A stretch of DNA of 6,283 bases from Treponema sp. UBA3870. Lineage in GTDB: Bacteria > Spirochaetota > Spirochaetia > Treponematales > Treponemataceae. The stretch covers positions 1-6,283 of the forward strand of contig DGGQ01000078.1 in NCBI GenBank assembly GCA_002392275.1, written 5' to 3'. Position numbers and translations under genes: made by a program. Positions within the stretch are counted from its first letter, which is position 1; each line of letters opens with the position of its first letter. Positions 1 through 6,197 of this stretch are shown piece by piece. A model generated the notes under the pieces. The model was not told where the DNA came from, ran no database searches, and saw only the letters and a program-made list of their open reading frames with translations.

Positions 1-483
1 GCGGATGAAATACGGAAGCTGTCCGAATCAACGCAGAGGTCGGCGAAGGACATCAGCAACCTGATAAGCGAAATTGCAAAGTCCATGTCGTCCGGCTCTT
101 CAAACATGGAGCTTACGAGCAATGCGTTCAGCAAGATTCAGAACGACATAGGCGAGCAGAGTCAGGTTGTCCAGGAGATTTCAAGAACGGTTTCGCAGCA
201 GTCTGTCGATGCCGGTTCCATTCTGAATACCACGAAGGGAATAGTACGGCAGATTGAGGATGTGAACGGTCTTGCAAGAGATCAGGCGAACTACACGGAA
301 GAGATAATGCACAATCTGAATGAAGTTGTTTCGCTTGCGTCCCAGGTCAACGAGTCGGTCGTGGCATCTGAAAACGTTGTCAAATGTTTTTCGGATTCAT
401 TCTCGACTGTCCGCAAAAAGGCTGAGGCAAACAAAGAGTCCGTCCGAAACATTACGTCGGAGCTGGACAGATTCAAACTATAG
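1..483 (+). CDS. Methyl-accepting chemotaxis protein, C-terminal part (5'-truncated by window edge)
   Basis: The reading frame is open from base 1 to the TAG at 481-483, giving 160 residues of a longer protein. It opens with ADEIRKLSEST, which matches the conserved segment just after the hairpin tip of the MCP signalling domain, where family members read VADEVRKLAE. The rest is heptad-rich, charged helix without membrane segments, as expected for the descending arm of the cytoplasmic coiled coil that relays receptor state to CheA/CheW. An acidic pair at about residues 100-101 (YTEEIM) and a QE pair at about 58-59 (VVQEIS) are possible methylation sites; this is inference. The C-terminus ends in FKL and lacks the NWETF-type pentapeptide that tethers CheR in some receptors. 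Sensor and membrane parts lie upstream of the window, so the ligand cannot be guessed. The family call is firm. Confidence 0.93.
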   Translation, partial: ADEIRKLSESTQRSAKDISNLISEIAKSMSSGSSNMELTSNAFSKIQNDIGEQSQVVQEISRTVSQQSVDAGSILNTTKGIVRQIEDVNGLARDQANYTEEIMHNLNEVVSLASQVNESVVASENVVKCFSDSFSTVRKKAEANKESVRNITSELDRFKL

Positions 484-487
484 TTTG
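474..487. repeat. 14-bp perfect palindrome across the MCP stop codon
   Basis: CAAACTATAGTTTG is its own reverse complement and is centred on the last codon and stop of the chemoreceptor gene. A T7 run follows at 496-502, after eight intervening bases. As RNA it could fold a 5-bp stem with a TATA loop, which is too weak, and too far from the T-run, for a convincing intrinsic terminator. It could also be a protein-binding site or chance. Confidence 0.3.
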
Positions 488-550
488 CGCGGACATTTTT
501 TTAGAAGTAAAAATCTTTTTCGGTGAGAGTCTGAACTTGGCGATTCAATT

Positions 551-554
551 GGAG
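551..554 (+). promoter_or_regulatory. Shine-Dalgarno GGAG that decides the hydrolase start
   Basis: GGAG lies only 2 nt before the ATG at 557 but 8 nt before the in-frame ATG at 563. Ribosome spacing therefore favours 563, shortening the protein by two residues (MK). Confidence 0.65.
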
Positions 555-562
555 AAATGAAA

Positions 563-1576
563 ATGGAATTTAAATTAAGACGGACAATCGCATTCTGCGC
601 AGTTCTTTTTGTGTGTGCCTGTGCATTTGGATTTGAGTGGAAAAGAAGCTCTCCGGAGGAAAGCGGAATAAAAAGGGAAGTCATAGAAAATGTCTTTTCA
701 TCTTTTGATGACGACGTTTATTCATGCGTAATCATAAGGGACGGAAAAATTGTAGACGAATATTTTAAGAAGGGCTACGGACGTTCATCTGTCTTTACCC
801 TTCAATCGTGTTCAAAAAGCATAACGAGCGCGCTGGTCGGAATTGCAATTCAGCAGGGATACATAAAATCCGTGGACGACTATGCTGCGGACTATTTACC
901 GGAGCTGGCAAAGACGAAATATCCAGTGATGAAAAAAATAACCCTGAAGCAGCTTTTGAACCACACGTCGGGTCTGCTTGGAACGGATTCAAAAATATGG
1001 TCGCAGTGGAGGTCGAGCTCCAACTGGATTGACTTCATTCTTTCAAGACCCATGACAGCAAACCCCGGTTCTTATTTTGAATATTCGACCGGGAACACGC
1101 ACCTTCTTTCCGCCATAGTGGAAAATGCAACTGGAAAAAAACTTCTTGATTATGCGAATGAAGTTCTGTTCAGTAAAATTGGAATCTCTTCCGCGGAACT
1201 TGGAACTGACCCGCAGGGGATTGGCGACGGTGGAAACGGTTTTTCAATGACGGCATACGAGATGGGACGTTTCGGCCAGCTTTTTCTTAATAACGGAAAA
1301 TGGGATGGAGTTCAGGTAGTGCCGGAAAAATGGGTCAAGGATTCGACATCGGTTCAGGCAAGACGGAACGGTTCGCGCTACGGATACCAGTGGTGGCTTA
1401 GGAATTACGGAAAGGAAGGATACCTTGGGTACAATGCGCAGGGGTATGGTGGTGAATACATATTCGTTGTGCCGCAGTTGAATTTGATTGTCGTGTATAC
1501 GAGCTGGCACCAGGGGAATGTGGATTCCTATTTTTACAATGTCGATAAAATCGTGAATGCGACGAAAATGCGATGA
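563..1576 (+). CDS. Exported serine hydrolase, beta-lactamase class C / PBP-like family
   Basis: The protein has 337 residues from the ATG at 563; an ATG at 557 is possible but too close to the GGAG. The N-terminus has two arginines, then a hydrophobic stretch to about residue 23: an export signal. Cleavage could follow AFG before FEW (signal peptidase I). Alternatively VCAC could serve as a loose spirochaetal lipobox, making it a lipoprotein. The catalytic SxxK motif is SCSK, Ser82 and Lys85. The second motif is YSTGN with Tyr174. The usual KTG/HTG strand is replaced by a GYGGEYIFV segment near residues 294-302, typical of the NylB-like/esterase branch. LNHTSGL around 133-138 is another family hallmark. 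Such enzymes act on esters, amides or peptides outside the cytoplasm; the substrate cannot be assigned. It is not evidence of beta-lactam resistance. It follows the chemoreceptor on the same strand after a ~79-bp gap with no good promoter. Confidence 0.9.
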   Translation: MEFKLRRTIAFCAVLFVCACAFGFEWKRSSPEESGIKREVIENVFSSFDDDVYSCVIIRDGKIVDEYFKKGYGRSSVFTLQSCSKSITSALVGIAIQQGYIKSVDDYAADYLPELAKTKYPVMKKITLKQLLNHTSGLLGTDSKIWSQWRSSSNWIDFILSRPMTANPGSYFEYSTGNTHLLSAIVENATGKKLLDYANEVLFSKIGISSAELGTDPQGIGDGGNGFSMTAYEMGRFGQLFLNNGKWDGVQVVPEKWVKDSTSVQARRNGSRYGYQWWLRNYGKEGYLGYNAQGYGGEYIFVVPQLNLIVVYTSWHQGNVDSYFYNVDKIVNATKMR

Positions 1577-1659
1577 ACCTTTGTCGGAATCTGCGTTTCG
1601 GTGCTCGCAAAGTTTATGGGACTTTCACACTTCTTGATGCAGGTTCTGATTTTTCAGCC
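1577..1659. other. Convergent intergenic gap, no clear terminator
   Basis: These 83 bases separate the 3' ends of the hydrolase gene and the minus-strand operon. An imperfect hairpin can be drawn at 1641-1660 (AGG-tt-CTGA, loop, TCAG-CCT), reaching the operon's stop codon. AACCTTTG at 1576-1583 is nearly complementary to CAAAGTTT at 1608-1615. Neither is followed by a U-tract on either strand. No further gene is evident. Confidence 0.4.
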
Positions 1660-2148
1660 TCAAAGTCTTGTCAGTTTTCCGATGAGCCAGAAAAACAGAT
1701 TCCACAGGACGTTCCTCACGACAAATACAATGCAGACTCCAAGACATGCGCCCCTAATTGATTTGAACAAAAAGTATCCTGCGACCGCACCGAGTGGAAT
1801 GAAAATGGGGCCAGTCCTGAAAAATAAGGTCCCTTTAATCAGCTGGAACAAAAAAAGGGCGAGACATATTCCCGTGGTGATGTAGAGGACTTTGTCCCAG
1901 TGCAGGAAGAATGCCACAATTCCAATAGCGGAGACTGCTGAAAAAAAGAAATAGTTGATTCTTGTCAGCGTAAAAAAAGCCATACCTATTGCTGTTTCGG
2001 TTTTGTCGCGTGAGGAAGTGTCAATTGGTTTGCGGCTGTTTTTGTCGATTTTGCCGCCACATTCGGGGCATACAAGATTGTCAAGGTCCGAGGAACTCCT
2101 TATTTGAAAATCAAACTCCTTTTGGCATTTTGGACAGTATCTATTCAT
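1660..2148 (-). CDS. Zinc-ribbon membrane protein of unknown function
   Basis: The product has 162 residues and is not a family I can name. It starts MNRYCPKCQKEF and has two Cys pairs, CPKC (Cys5, Cys8) and CPECGGK (Cys27, Cys30), 18 residues apart: a short treble-clef/zinc-ribbon module. A polar linker (about 31-52, Lys/Ser/Asp-rich) leads to hydrophobic segments near 62-82, 86-104, 114-129 and 133-156, so three or four membrane helices with the ribbon probably cytoplasmic. I chose the ATG at 2148 over an upstream in-frame start at 2196 because the longer form would overlap the preceding gene by 47 bases, its extra residues resemble nothing, and a GGAG sits 7 nt before 2148. It is the last gene of the operon, one base after the stop of the metallo-hydrolase gene. 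Such ribbon-plus-helices proteins are common uncharacterised envelope proteins; a metal-sensing or scaffold role would be speculation. Confidence 0.82.
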   Translation of the reverse strand: MNRYCPKCQKEFDFQIRSSSDLDNLVCPECGGKIDKNSRKPIDTSSRDKTETAIGMAFFTLTRINYFFFSAVSAIGIVAFFLHWDKVLYITTGICLALFLFQLIKGTLFFRTGPIFIPLGAVAGYFLFKSIRGACLGVCIVFVVRNVLWNLFFWLIGKLTRL

Positions 2149-2149
2149 G

Positions 2150-3034
2150 TCAGTTCTCCAGTACAAGACCGTCGTAGCCAGGACGGACAGAGCCACCCTC
2201 TTCGCATATCTTTTTTAGGAGTGGAAATTTTTCAATGTTCCGGTCTATGTAGCTCTGGACATCCGTGTGGAACATGTTGTGTGTCAGATGGGTGAACCAT
2301 GTGTGGCGCGGTCCAATTTTTTCGGCTGCCGACATTGCTTCCAGAAATGAAAAATGTGTGGAATGTGGATTTTCCCTCAGCGCGTCAATCACAAGATGCT
2401 CAATCTTTCCGGTGGAGCGGAGCAAATCAAAGGAGGAATCGGAAATGCTGTTGCAGTCTGTTAGATAGGCGATGCAGCCCCTGTCGGTGGAGTCTTTTAA
2501 AATCCATCCGGTCGCGTCGGTTGAGCCATGTGCCAGCGGGACCGGTATGATTTCAAGCCCCTTTATTTTCAGAGGATTTTTTTGTGAGTATTCCGCCGCA
2601 TCGACAAAAAAGAGTTTGGGCTTGCTTCCACCCTCAACGACGGGAGTGAAAATGTATGAGAAACTTTTCCTTATGGTTGCAAGTGTTTGTGCGTTTGTGT
2701 AGATTGGAAGTCCAGGTCCAGCGGTCTCGTTTGTTTTTTTGTTCGACGGGTCCACCGATTTGGTGTGGCTGAATACACGCAGGTCGTCAAGTCCGTTAAG
2801 GTGGTCGGCATGTCCATGTGTAATCAGGACGGCATCCAGCGACTTGATTTCAAACTCAAGGGCCTGCATCCTGAACTCAGGTCCAGTATCAATCACAATG
2901 TTTGCCGGTGAAAAAATGTATGCCGAGCATCTTTTGCGCTTGTCCCTCTGGTCGCCTGATTTGCAGATTTCGCAGTTGCATCCGATTACAGGAACTCCAT
3001 GGCTTGTTCCCGTGCCCATCAAAACCATTTTCAT
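2150..3034 (-). CDS. PhnP-like metallo-beta-lactamase-fold hydrolase (cyclic phosphodiesterase type)
   Basis: The product has 294 residues, no signal peptide and is presumably cytoplasmic. The N-terminus GTGTSHGVPVIGCNCEIC is typical of PhnP-like phosphodiesterases. HGHADH gives His73, His75, Asp77, His78; His169 (PLAHG), Asp193 (LTDCNS) and His249 (FTHL) complete a two-metal site. Cys19, Cys21 and Cys24 plus His252, three residues after His249, match the extra structural zinc site described for E. coli PhnP. The end (GYDGLVLE) is also a family signature. E. coli PhnP opens a phosphoribosyl cyclic phosphate in phosphonate breakdown, but no phn gene is seen here, so the substrate may differ. 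The protein is about 40 residues longer than E. coli PhnP, partly through a polar insert near 91-109. It starts 4 nt after the upstream stop with no clear ribosome site, so translational coupling is likely. An alternative start is the ATG two codons on, at 3028. Confidence 0.9.
   Translation of the reverse strand: MKMVLMGTGTSHGVPVIGCNCEICKSGDQRDKRKRCSAYIFSPANIVIDTGPEFRMQALEFEIKSLDAVLITHGHADHLNGLDDLRVFSHTKSVDPSNKKTNETAGPGLPIYTNAQTLATIRKSFSYIFTPVVEGGSKPKLFFVDAAEYSQKNPLKIKGLEIIPVPLAHGSTDATGWILKDSTDRGCIAYLTDCNSISDSSFDLLRSTGKIEHLVIDALRENPHSTHFSFLEAMSAAEKIGPRHTWFTHLTHNMFHTDVQSYIDRNIEKFPLLKKICEEGGSVRPGYDGLVLEN
2156..2159 (-). promoter_or_regulatory. Shine-Dalgarno GGAG for the zinc-ribbon gene
   Basis: On the minus strand GGAG lies 7 nt before the ATG at 2148, inside the last codons of the metallo-hydrolase gene. 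It supports 2148 as the start of the downstream protein. Confidence 0.7.
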
Positions 3035-3038
3035 AAAT

Positions 3039-4637
3039 CTATAGCACCCATGTCAGAGAGGCTTTCGCGTATGGATAGAATGTTCCGCCCTCCGAAAAAA
3101 ATGAGTCCCCGCCTTCCTCCGGGTAGATTACAACTCCGCCCCGTAGACCAAAGGAAAGTCTTGCGTTTTTAATCTTTGTGCCCAGAATGTAGAAAGCGAA
3201 TCTTCCGCCCAGATCCAAAGCTCTTACGCCCGCCGAAATGTCCACGGACTCATCCCCTTTTTTGAAAGTACCGAATCCCGCCGCAAGTGATGCGTATAGG
3301 GCAAGACTTCCGCTGTCAAAATTCTTTGAGGCAAGCAGACCGTTTTTCCATATTGACTCTGTGCCCTCGCTTGTGAACATTCCCGATACCGGTCTGAAAA
3401 TGTATGTCGATTCAAGCCCCAGATAGAAATCGTTAATCAGGTAGCCAAAAACGACTCCCGCGCCAAAGCCCCTTCCGTAGTCGTATCCATAGGGTGGCAT
3501 GAGTGTTGAGGAACCGTCGCCGTATCTTAGGACAAGCCCATAGTTGACCTGCTCCGAACCGAACGAACCGACCCCCACAAGTTTTGCCGTAATGTCCGCA
3601 CCAAATTTGAATCCGTCGCCAGCAATCCCCATGAAGCTTCCCATTAGTTCAAAATATTTTGAGGGTGTCCATGCGATGGATGCGTTCAGTGGCACTCCAT
3701 AGAAAATGTTGTCACCTGACTTGAAAATTGCCCCGCTTTCAAAATTCAGAAGAAATGTGGATTTTGGATAGAGCTGCGCGCTGACCACAGGTCCAATCCC
3801 GAGACCGCTTGGCGTGGGTTCCAGCATTGGATAGATGATTTTGGAATCAACAATAAAAGTGTATGACGCTGATTTTTCCCCGGCCTTGAGAGTGGCGGTG
3901 TAGAGTCCGTCCTCAACAATATAGTCCTCCGAATCCCTTCCGTCCCATTTAATCTTTTGGTCCCAGGTAACAAAATCGACATCCTGTTTCCATACAAGCT
4001 CGTCAAATTCTGACACAATTTCAAGAGTGCCGGAGCCTGGTGCAGTTACCGAAATATTGAACTCAATGTTCGAGAGAGACTTGTGGTCCTTTGGATTGAA
4101 AACTGTTTTCCCGGAATCAATGGACAGAATCTCAAAATCCTGCTTTTCCATTTTGATTTCCTTTGTGTAGCTTGAGTTCCTCTTTATGTTGATTTTTTCG
4201 CTTGCATCTTTGTAGCCAAATTTTCTGGTGGTGATTGTGTGTACACCCTCGTCAAGCTCTATGTTTTTGTCTCCAGTCAGGTCGCCGTCGCAATAGACCT
4301 TCGCACCTTCAGAATTCGAGAGCACGGTTAGGTAGCCACTGATTTTTTCCAGATTGCATTTTGCCTCGCGGATGAATCCTTTTTCGACTATTATATAGAA
4401 GACATCTGAGGAGTGGTGTGCCTTTGTGATTTCCATCCTGTGTTTTCCAGGCTCCAGATTTGTGACGGTCAGCGGTGTGATTCCCCTGTATGTTCCATCG
4501 ATGTAGACGCTCGCCCCGTAGATGTTGCAGCTGACATAGACACCTGTGCTTTCGTCCGGCTCCACTATGGTCTCATCCGCCGACAATATTGAGACAACAA
4601 AAGCCGCGAGCATCAAAATTAAGAAACGCTTTTTCAT
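3039..4637 (-). CDS. PEGA-domain / FlgD-Ig-like secreted protein with C-terminal outer-membrane barrel
   Basis: The product has 532 residues. A signal peptide (MKKR, then hydrophobic to ILSA) is probably cut after Ala20. Two PEGA repeats follow: about 32-97 (GASVYIDGTYRGITPL...LEPGKH) and about 101-164 (SEGAKVYCDGDLTG...LDEGVHTI). PEGA domains are small beta-folds often found at cell surfaces, sometimes binding cell wall. Residues about 188-265 resemble the FlgD/CHU_C Ig-like domain, with IKWDGRDSEDYIVEDGLYTATL as the hallmark pattern. From about 275 the chain alternates polar and hydrophobic residues with many Gly and aromatics, ending in ASLTWVL, which suggests a C-terminal outer-membrane beta-barrel. 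I infer an envelope protein with a periplasmic or surface N-terminal half anchored by the barrel. It is the first gene of the three-gene operon, with AGGAGG 5 nt before the ATG. The domain calls are good; the cellular role is unknown. Confidence 0.88.
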   Translation of the reverse strand: MKKRFLILMLAAFVVSILSADETIVEPDESTGVYVSCNIYGASVYIDGTYRGITPLTVTNLEPGKHRMEITKAHHSSDVFYIIVEKGFIREAKCNLEKISGYLTVLSNSEGAKVYCDGDLTGDKNIELDEGVHTITTRKFGYKDASEKINIKRNSSYTKEIKMEKQDFEILSIDSGKTVFNPKDHKSLSNIEFNISVTAPGSGTLEIVSEFDELVWKQDVDFVTWDQKIKWDGRDSEDYIVEDGLYTATLKAGEKSASYTFIVDSKIIYPMLEPTPSGLGIGPVVSAQLYPKSTFLLNFESGAIFKSGDNIFYGVPLNASIAWTPSKYFELMGSFMGIAGDGFKFGADITAKLVGVGSFGSEQVNYGLVLRYGDGSSTLMPPYGYDYGRGFGAGVVFGYLINDFYLGLESTYIFRPVSGMFTSEGTESIWKNGLLASKNFDSGSLALYASLAAGFGTFKKGDESVDISAGVRALDLGGRFAFYILGTKIKNARLSFGLRGGVVIYPEEGGDSFFSEGGTFYPYAKASLTWVL

Positions 4638-4642
4638 TCCGT

Positions 4643-4648
4643 CCTCCT
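4643..4648 (-). promoter_or_regulatory. Strong Shine-Dalgarno AGGAGG for the PEGA protein
   Basis: A full AGGAGG on the minus strand stands 5 nt upstream of the ATG at 4637. It is the strongest ribosome site in the window and fixes that start. Confidence 0.85.
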
Positions 4649-4683
4649 GCTGAACTTTCTACCAAAGGCTGCTTTTTCTTAAA

Positions 4684-4712
4684 ATTATAACCCAAAATCG
4701 ATTTTTTTTCTA
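4684..4712 (-). promoter_or_regulatory. Sigma70-type promoter of the minus-strand operon
   Basis: On the minus strand a perfect -10 TATAAT occupies 4689-4684, preceded by a 17-nt spacer and TAGAAA at 4712-4707 (4 of 6 matches to TTGACA). Transcription would start near 4677, giving a leader of about 40 nt with the AGGAGG near its end. The -35 is mediocre and the region is AT-rich, so some chance matching is possible. Confidence 0.55.
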
Positions 4713-4734
4713 TTTTTCCAAGAAAATTTGCAGA

Positions 4735-4753
4735 TTTGATTACATTTTTGATT
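4735..4753 (+). repeat. Two TTTGATT heptamers 12 bp apart in the divergent intergenic region
   Basis: TTTGATT occurs at 4735-4741 and again at 4747-4753, upstream of the barrel gene and upstream of the operon promoter. TTGATT within each copy also resembles a -35 element for the plus-strand gene, but no -10 at proper spacing is evident. A regulator site is possible; chance in AT-rich DNA is also plausible. Confidence 0.25.
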
Positions 4754-4774
4754 TTCGGGGAACATATATATAAT

Positions 4775-6178
4775 ATGAAGAAATTTGTTCTTATTTTTTC
4801 GCTCATTTTGATTTCGTCCCGCAGTTTTTCCCTGGACCTTTTTTCTTTCCGCGGGCTGGATTTTTACACTTCCGCGACCGGCTCCATGCACAGTTCCAGT
4901 CCGGGGGAGACAAAAATTTGTGCCGACAGTGGATTCAAGCTCCGTCTTTCAAATGCCGTGGGGATTTTTTCGATAGGATTCCCAAATATAAGGCTCCCTG
5001 ATTTTCCGCCAAAGTTTGCCCAGATTTCAGACTGGCCTTCATTTGATTCATTTTTTGATTTGCGCTATGGATTTTCGGTGAACATTGCTCCAAAAATTTT
5101 TCCGGTGGGTGTGAAGATTATGGTCGGGACTCTAGAATTTGGGGGCGGACTTTCACGTTTGAGGTCGCCGAATCTTTCAACATCCTCCGCTCTGAAAGTT
5201 TTTACGCCACCGGCATTTGGAGCTGAGGCTTCCCTTCCAGCTTTTGATTCCGGTGAAAAACCTTTCGCTCTTTCTGTGAAAGTGTTTCCGTCGGCTGAAA
5301 ATGTTTTTTTCCCAGTGGCAGAGTTTTCGGCGACGTGCGACAATAATTTTTTTGCCTCGGTCCATAAGGTTTTTTCGCTGCCTTTTGTCCAGTCCGCCGG
5401 TGCTTCGTTGAACTTTGCGTCCACTGTCTATGGTGATTGCGGAACTTCGTCGTGGTTCTTTGACGACAGACCGTTTTTGACCGAAAGATTTTTTTCGTGC
5501 GGCATGGAGATTTTTATGTTCTTTCCTGCGGCAAAATTTTTTGTGTGTGCGGCGGGAAGCCAGAGTCCATTCGGTGGATTCTCTCCGTGGATTAGAATGA
5601 ATGTCTCCATTCCGATTGGACATTTTTCAGTGAACACAGCTTTCTATATCGGGGATGGGGAGCTTGTTGCCGCATCGGGGAAAAGATCTGGCAGCTGGAT
5701 TCAGGCGCAGATAAATCCTGTGTGCGGATTTGACGTGGGAAAAGCAAAATTGGACATGGGGCTGCTTTTTCAGGGCGACATAAAGAGTGGCTCAGGTCTT
5801 TTTGTGGACTATGTTCTACGCTGGGACGGGAGCATGGAAATTGGATGTGTTGATTTGGACGCGAGCGCATCCTATAGGCATTTGGGGCTTGACGGTGGAT
5901 GGCTGTTTTCCTGCGGCACGGATTTTTTGTTCAGGGGAAAGTCTTTTTCTTCGGGCGCATCGATTTCGTGCAGGACGGATGAAAAAAAATCGGAGCTGTC
6001 TTTTTCGGGGACTTTTTCTCCAAAGGATTCACCGGTCAAGTCGGTGGGCGCGGGATTTTCAGGTTCGATAAGGGACGGAAAATTTTTGTCCCCGAGGGCG
6101 GAGCTTTCGCTTGGAATAAAAAAGCAGTGGAAATTTGTGTCGCTCAACGCGCAGCTTTTGTTCAGGCTGGATTTTTAG
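4775..6178 (+). CDS. Phenylalanine-rich predicted outer-membrane beta-barrel protein, unknown function
   Basis: The product has 467 residues and I do not recognise its family. It begins MKKFVLIFSLILISS, a signal peptide probably cut after SFS (residue 19) before LDLF. There are no long hydrophobic helices afterwards. The chain is a succession of short amphipathic strands broken by Gly/Ser/Asp turns, and it ends in QLLFRLDF; a terminal Phe on an amphipathic last strand is the classic beta-signal read by the BAM complex. By hand count about 58 residues are Phe (about 12%) and nine are Cys, both unusual for a barrel. An in-frame TTG at 4736 would add 13 residues ahead of the signal peptide and is less likely. 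The ribosome site is poor: GGGG at 4757-4760 is 14 nt away and the leader is AT-only just before ATG. It is transcribed divergently from the PEGA-barrel operon, so the two may share control. A transporter, adhesin or porin role is possible but unproven. Confidence 0.82.
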   Translation: MKKFVLIFSLILISSRSFSLDLFSFRGLDFYTSATGSMHSSSPGETKICADSGFKLRLSNAVGIFSIGFPNIRLPDFPPKFAQISDWPSFDSFFDLRYGFSVNIAPKIFPVGVKIMVGTLEFGGGLSRLRSPNLSTSSALKVFTPPAFGAEASLPAFDSGEKPFALSVKVFPSAENVFFPVAEFSATCDNNFFASVHKVFSLPFVQSAGASLNFASTVYGDCGTSSWFFDDRPFLTERFFSCGMEIFMFFPAAKFFVCAAGSQSPFGGFSPWIRMNVSIPIGHFSVNTAFYIGDGELVAASGKRSGSWIQAQINPVCGFDVGKAKLDMGLLFQGDIKSGSGLFVDYVLRWDGSMEIGCVDLDASASYRHLGLDGGWLFSCGTDFLFRGKSFSSGASISCRTDEKKSELSFSGTFSPKDSPVKSVGAGFSGSIRDGKFLSPRAELSLGIKKQWKFVSLNAQLLFRLDF

Positions 6179-6197
6179 AAAATGCCGTAAAGCAGTG

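Noticed and set aside
485..513. TTGCGC / TAAAAA with 17-nt spacing as a promoter for the serine hydrolase gene
   Set aside because: Only 3 of 6 and 4 of 6 consensus matches in AT-rich DNA, which is not above chance.
563..1576. True beta-lactamase or resistance gene
   Set aside because: The SxxK and Tyr motifs are shared by esterases and amide hydrolases. The third motif is the GYGGE form, not KTG, which points to the NylB/esterase-like branch.
1641..1660. Imperfect hairpin as a bidirectional terminator between the convergent genes
   Set aside because: The stem is short and bulged, and no U-tract follows on either strand.
1573..1885. Plus-strand open frames running from the hydrolase end into the zinc-ribbon gene
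   Set aside because: They have no ribosome site and no recognisable motifs, and overlap the minus-strand gene that has a zinc-ribbon and membrane helices.
2739..3044. Plus-strand 101-codon frame opposite the metallo-hydrolase start
   Set aside because: The minus strand encodes conserved catalytic motifs here; the plus-strand peptide is a shadow.
4769..4774. TATAAT as a -10 box for the barrel gene
   Set aside because: It touches the ATG at 4775, so transcription would begin inside the coding region. The nearest TTGATT would also give a short 15-nt spacer.
5177..5623. Open minus-strand frame of 148 codons (and another at 5065-5424) opposite the barrel gene
   Set aside because: Both lie wholly inside the plus-strand barrel gene. 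Their translations are rich in Arg/Lys/Ser without domain features, and the plus-strand product has a clear signal peptide and C-terminal Phe.
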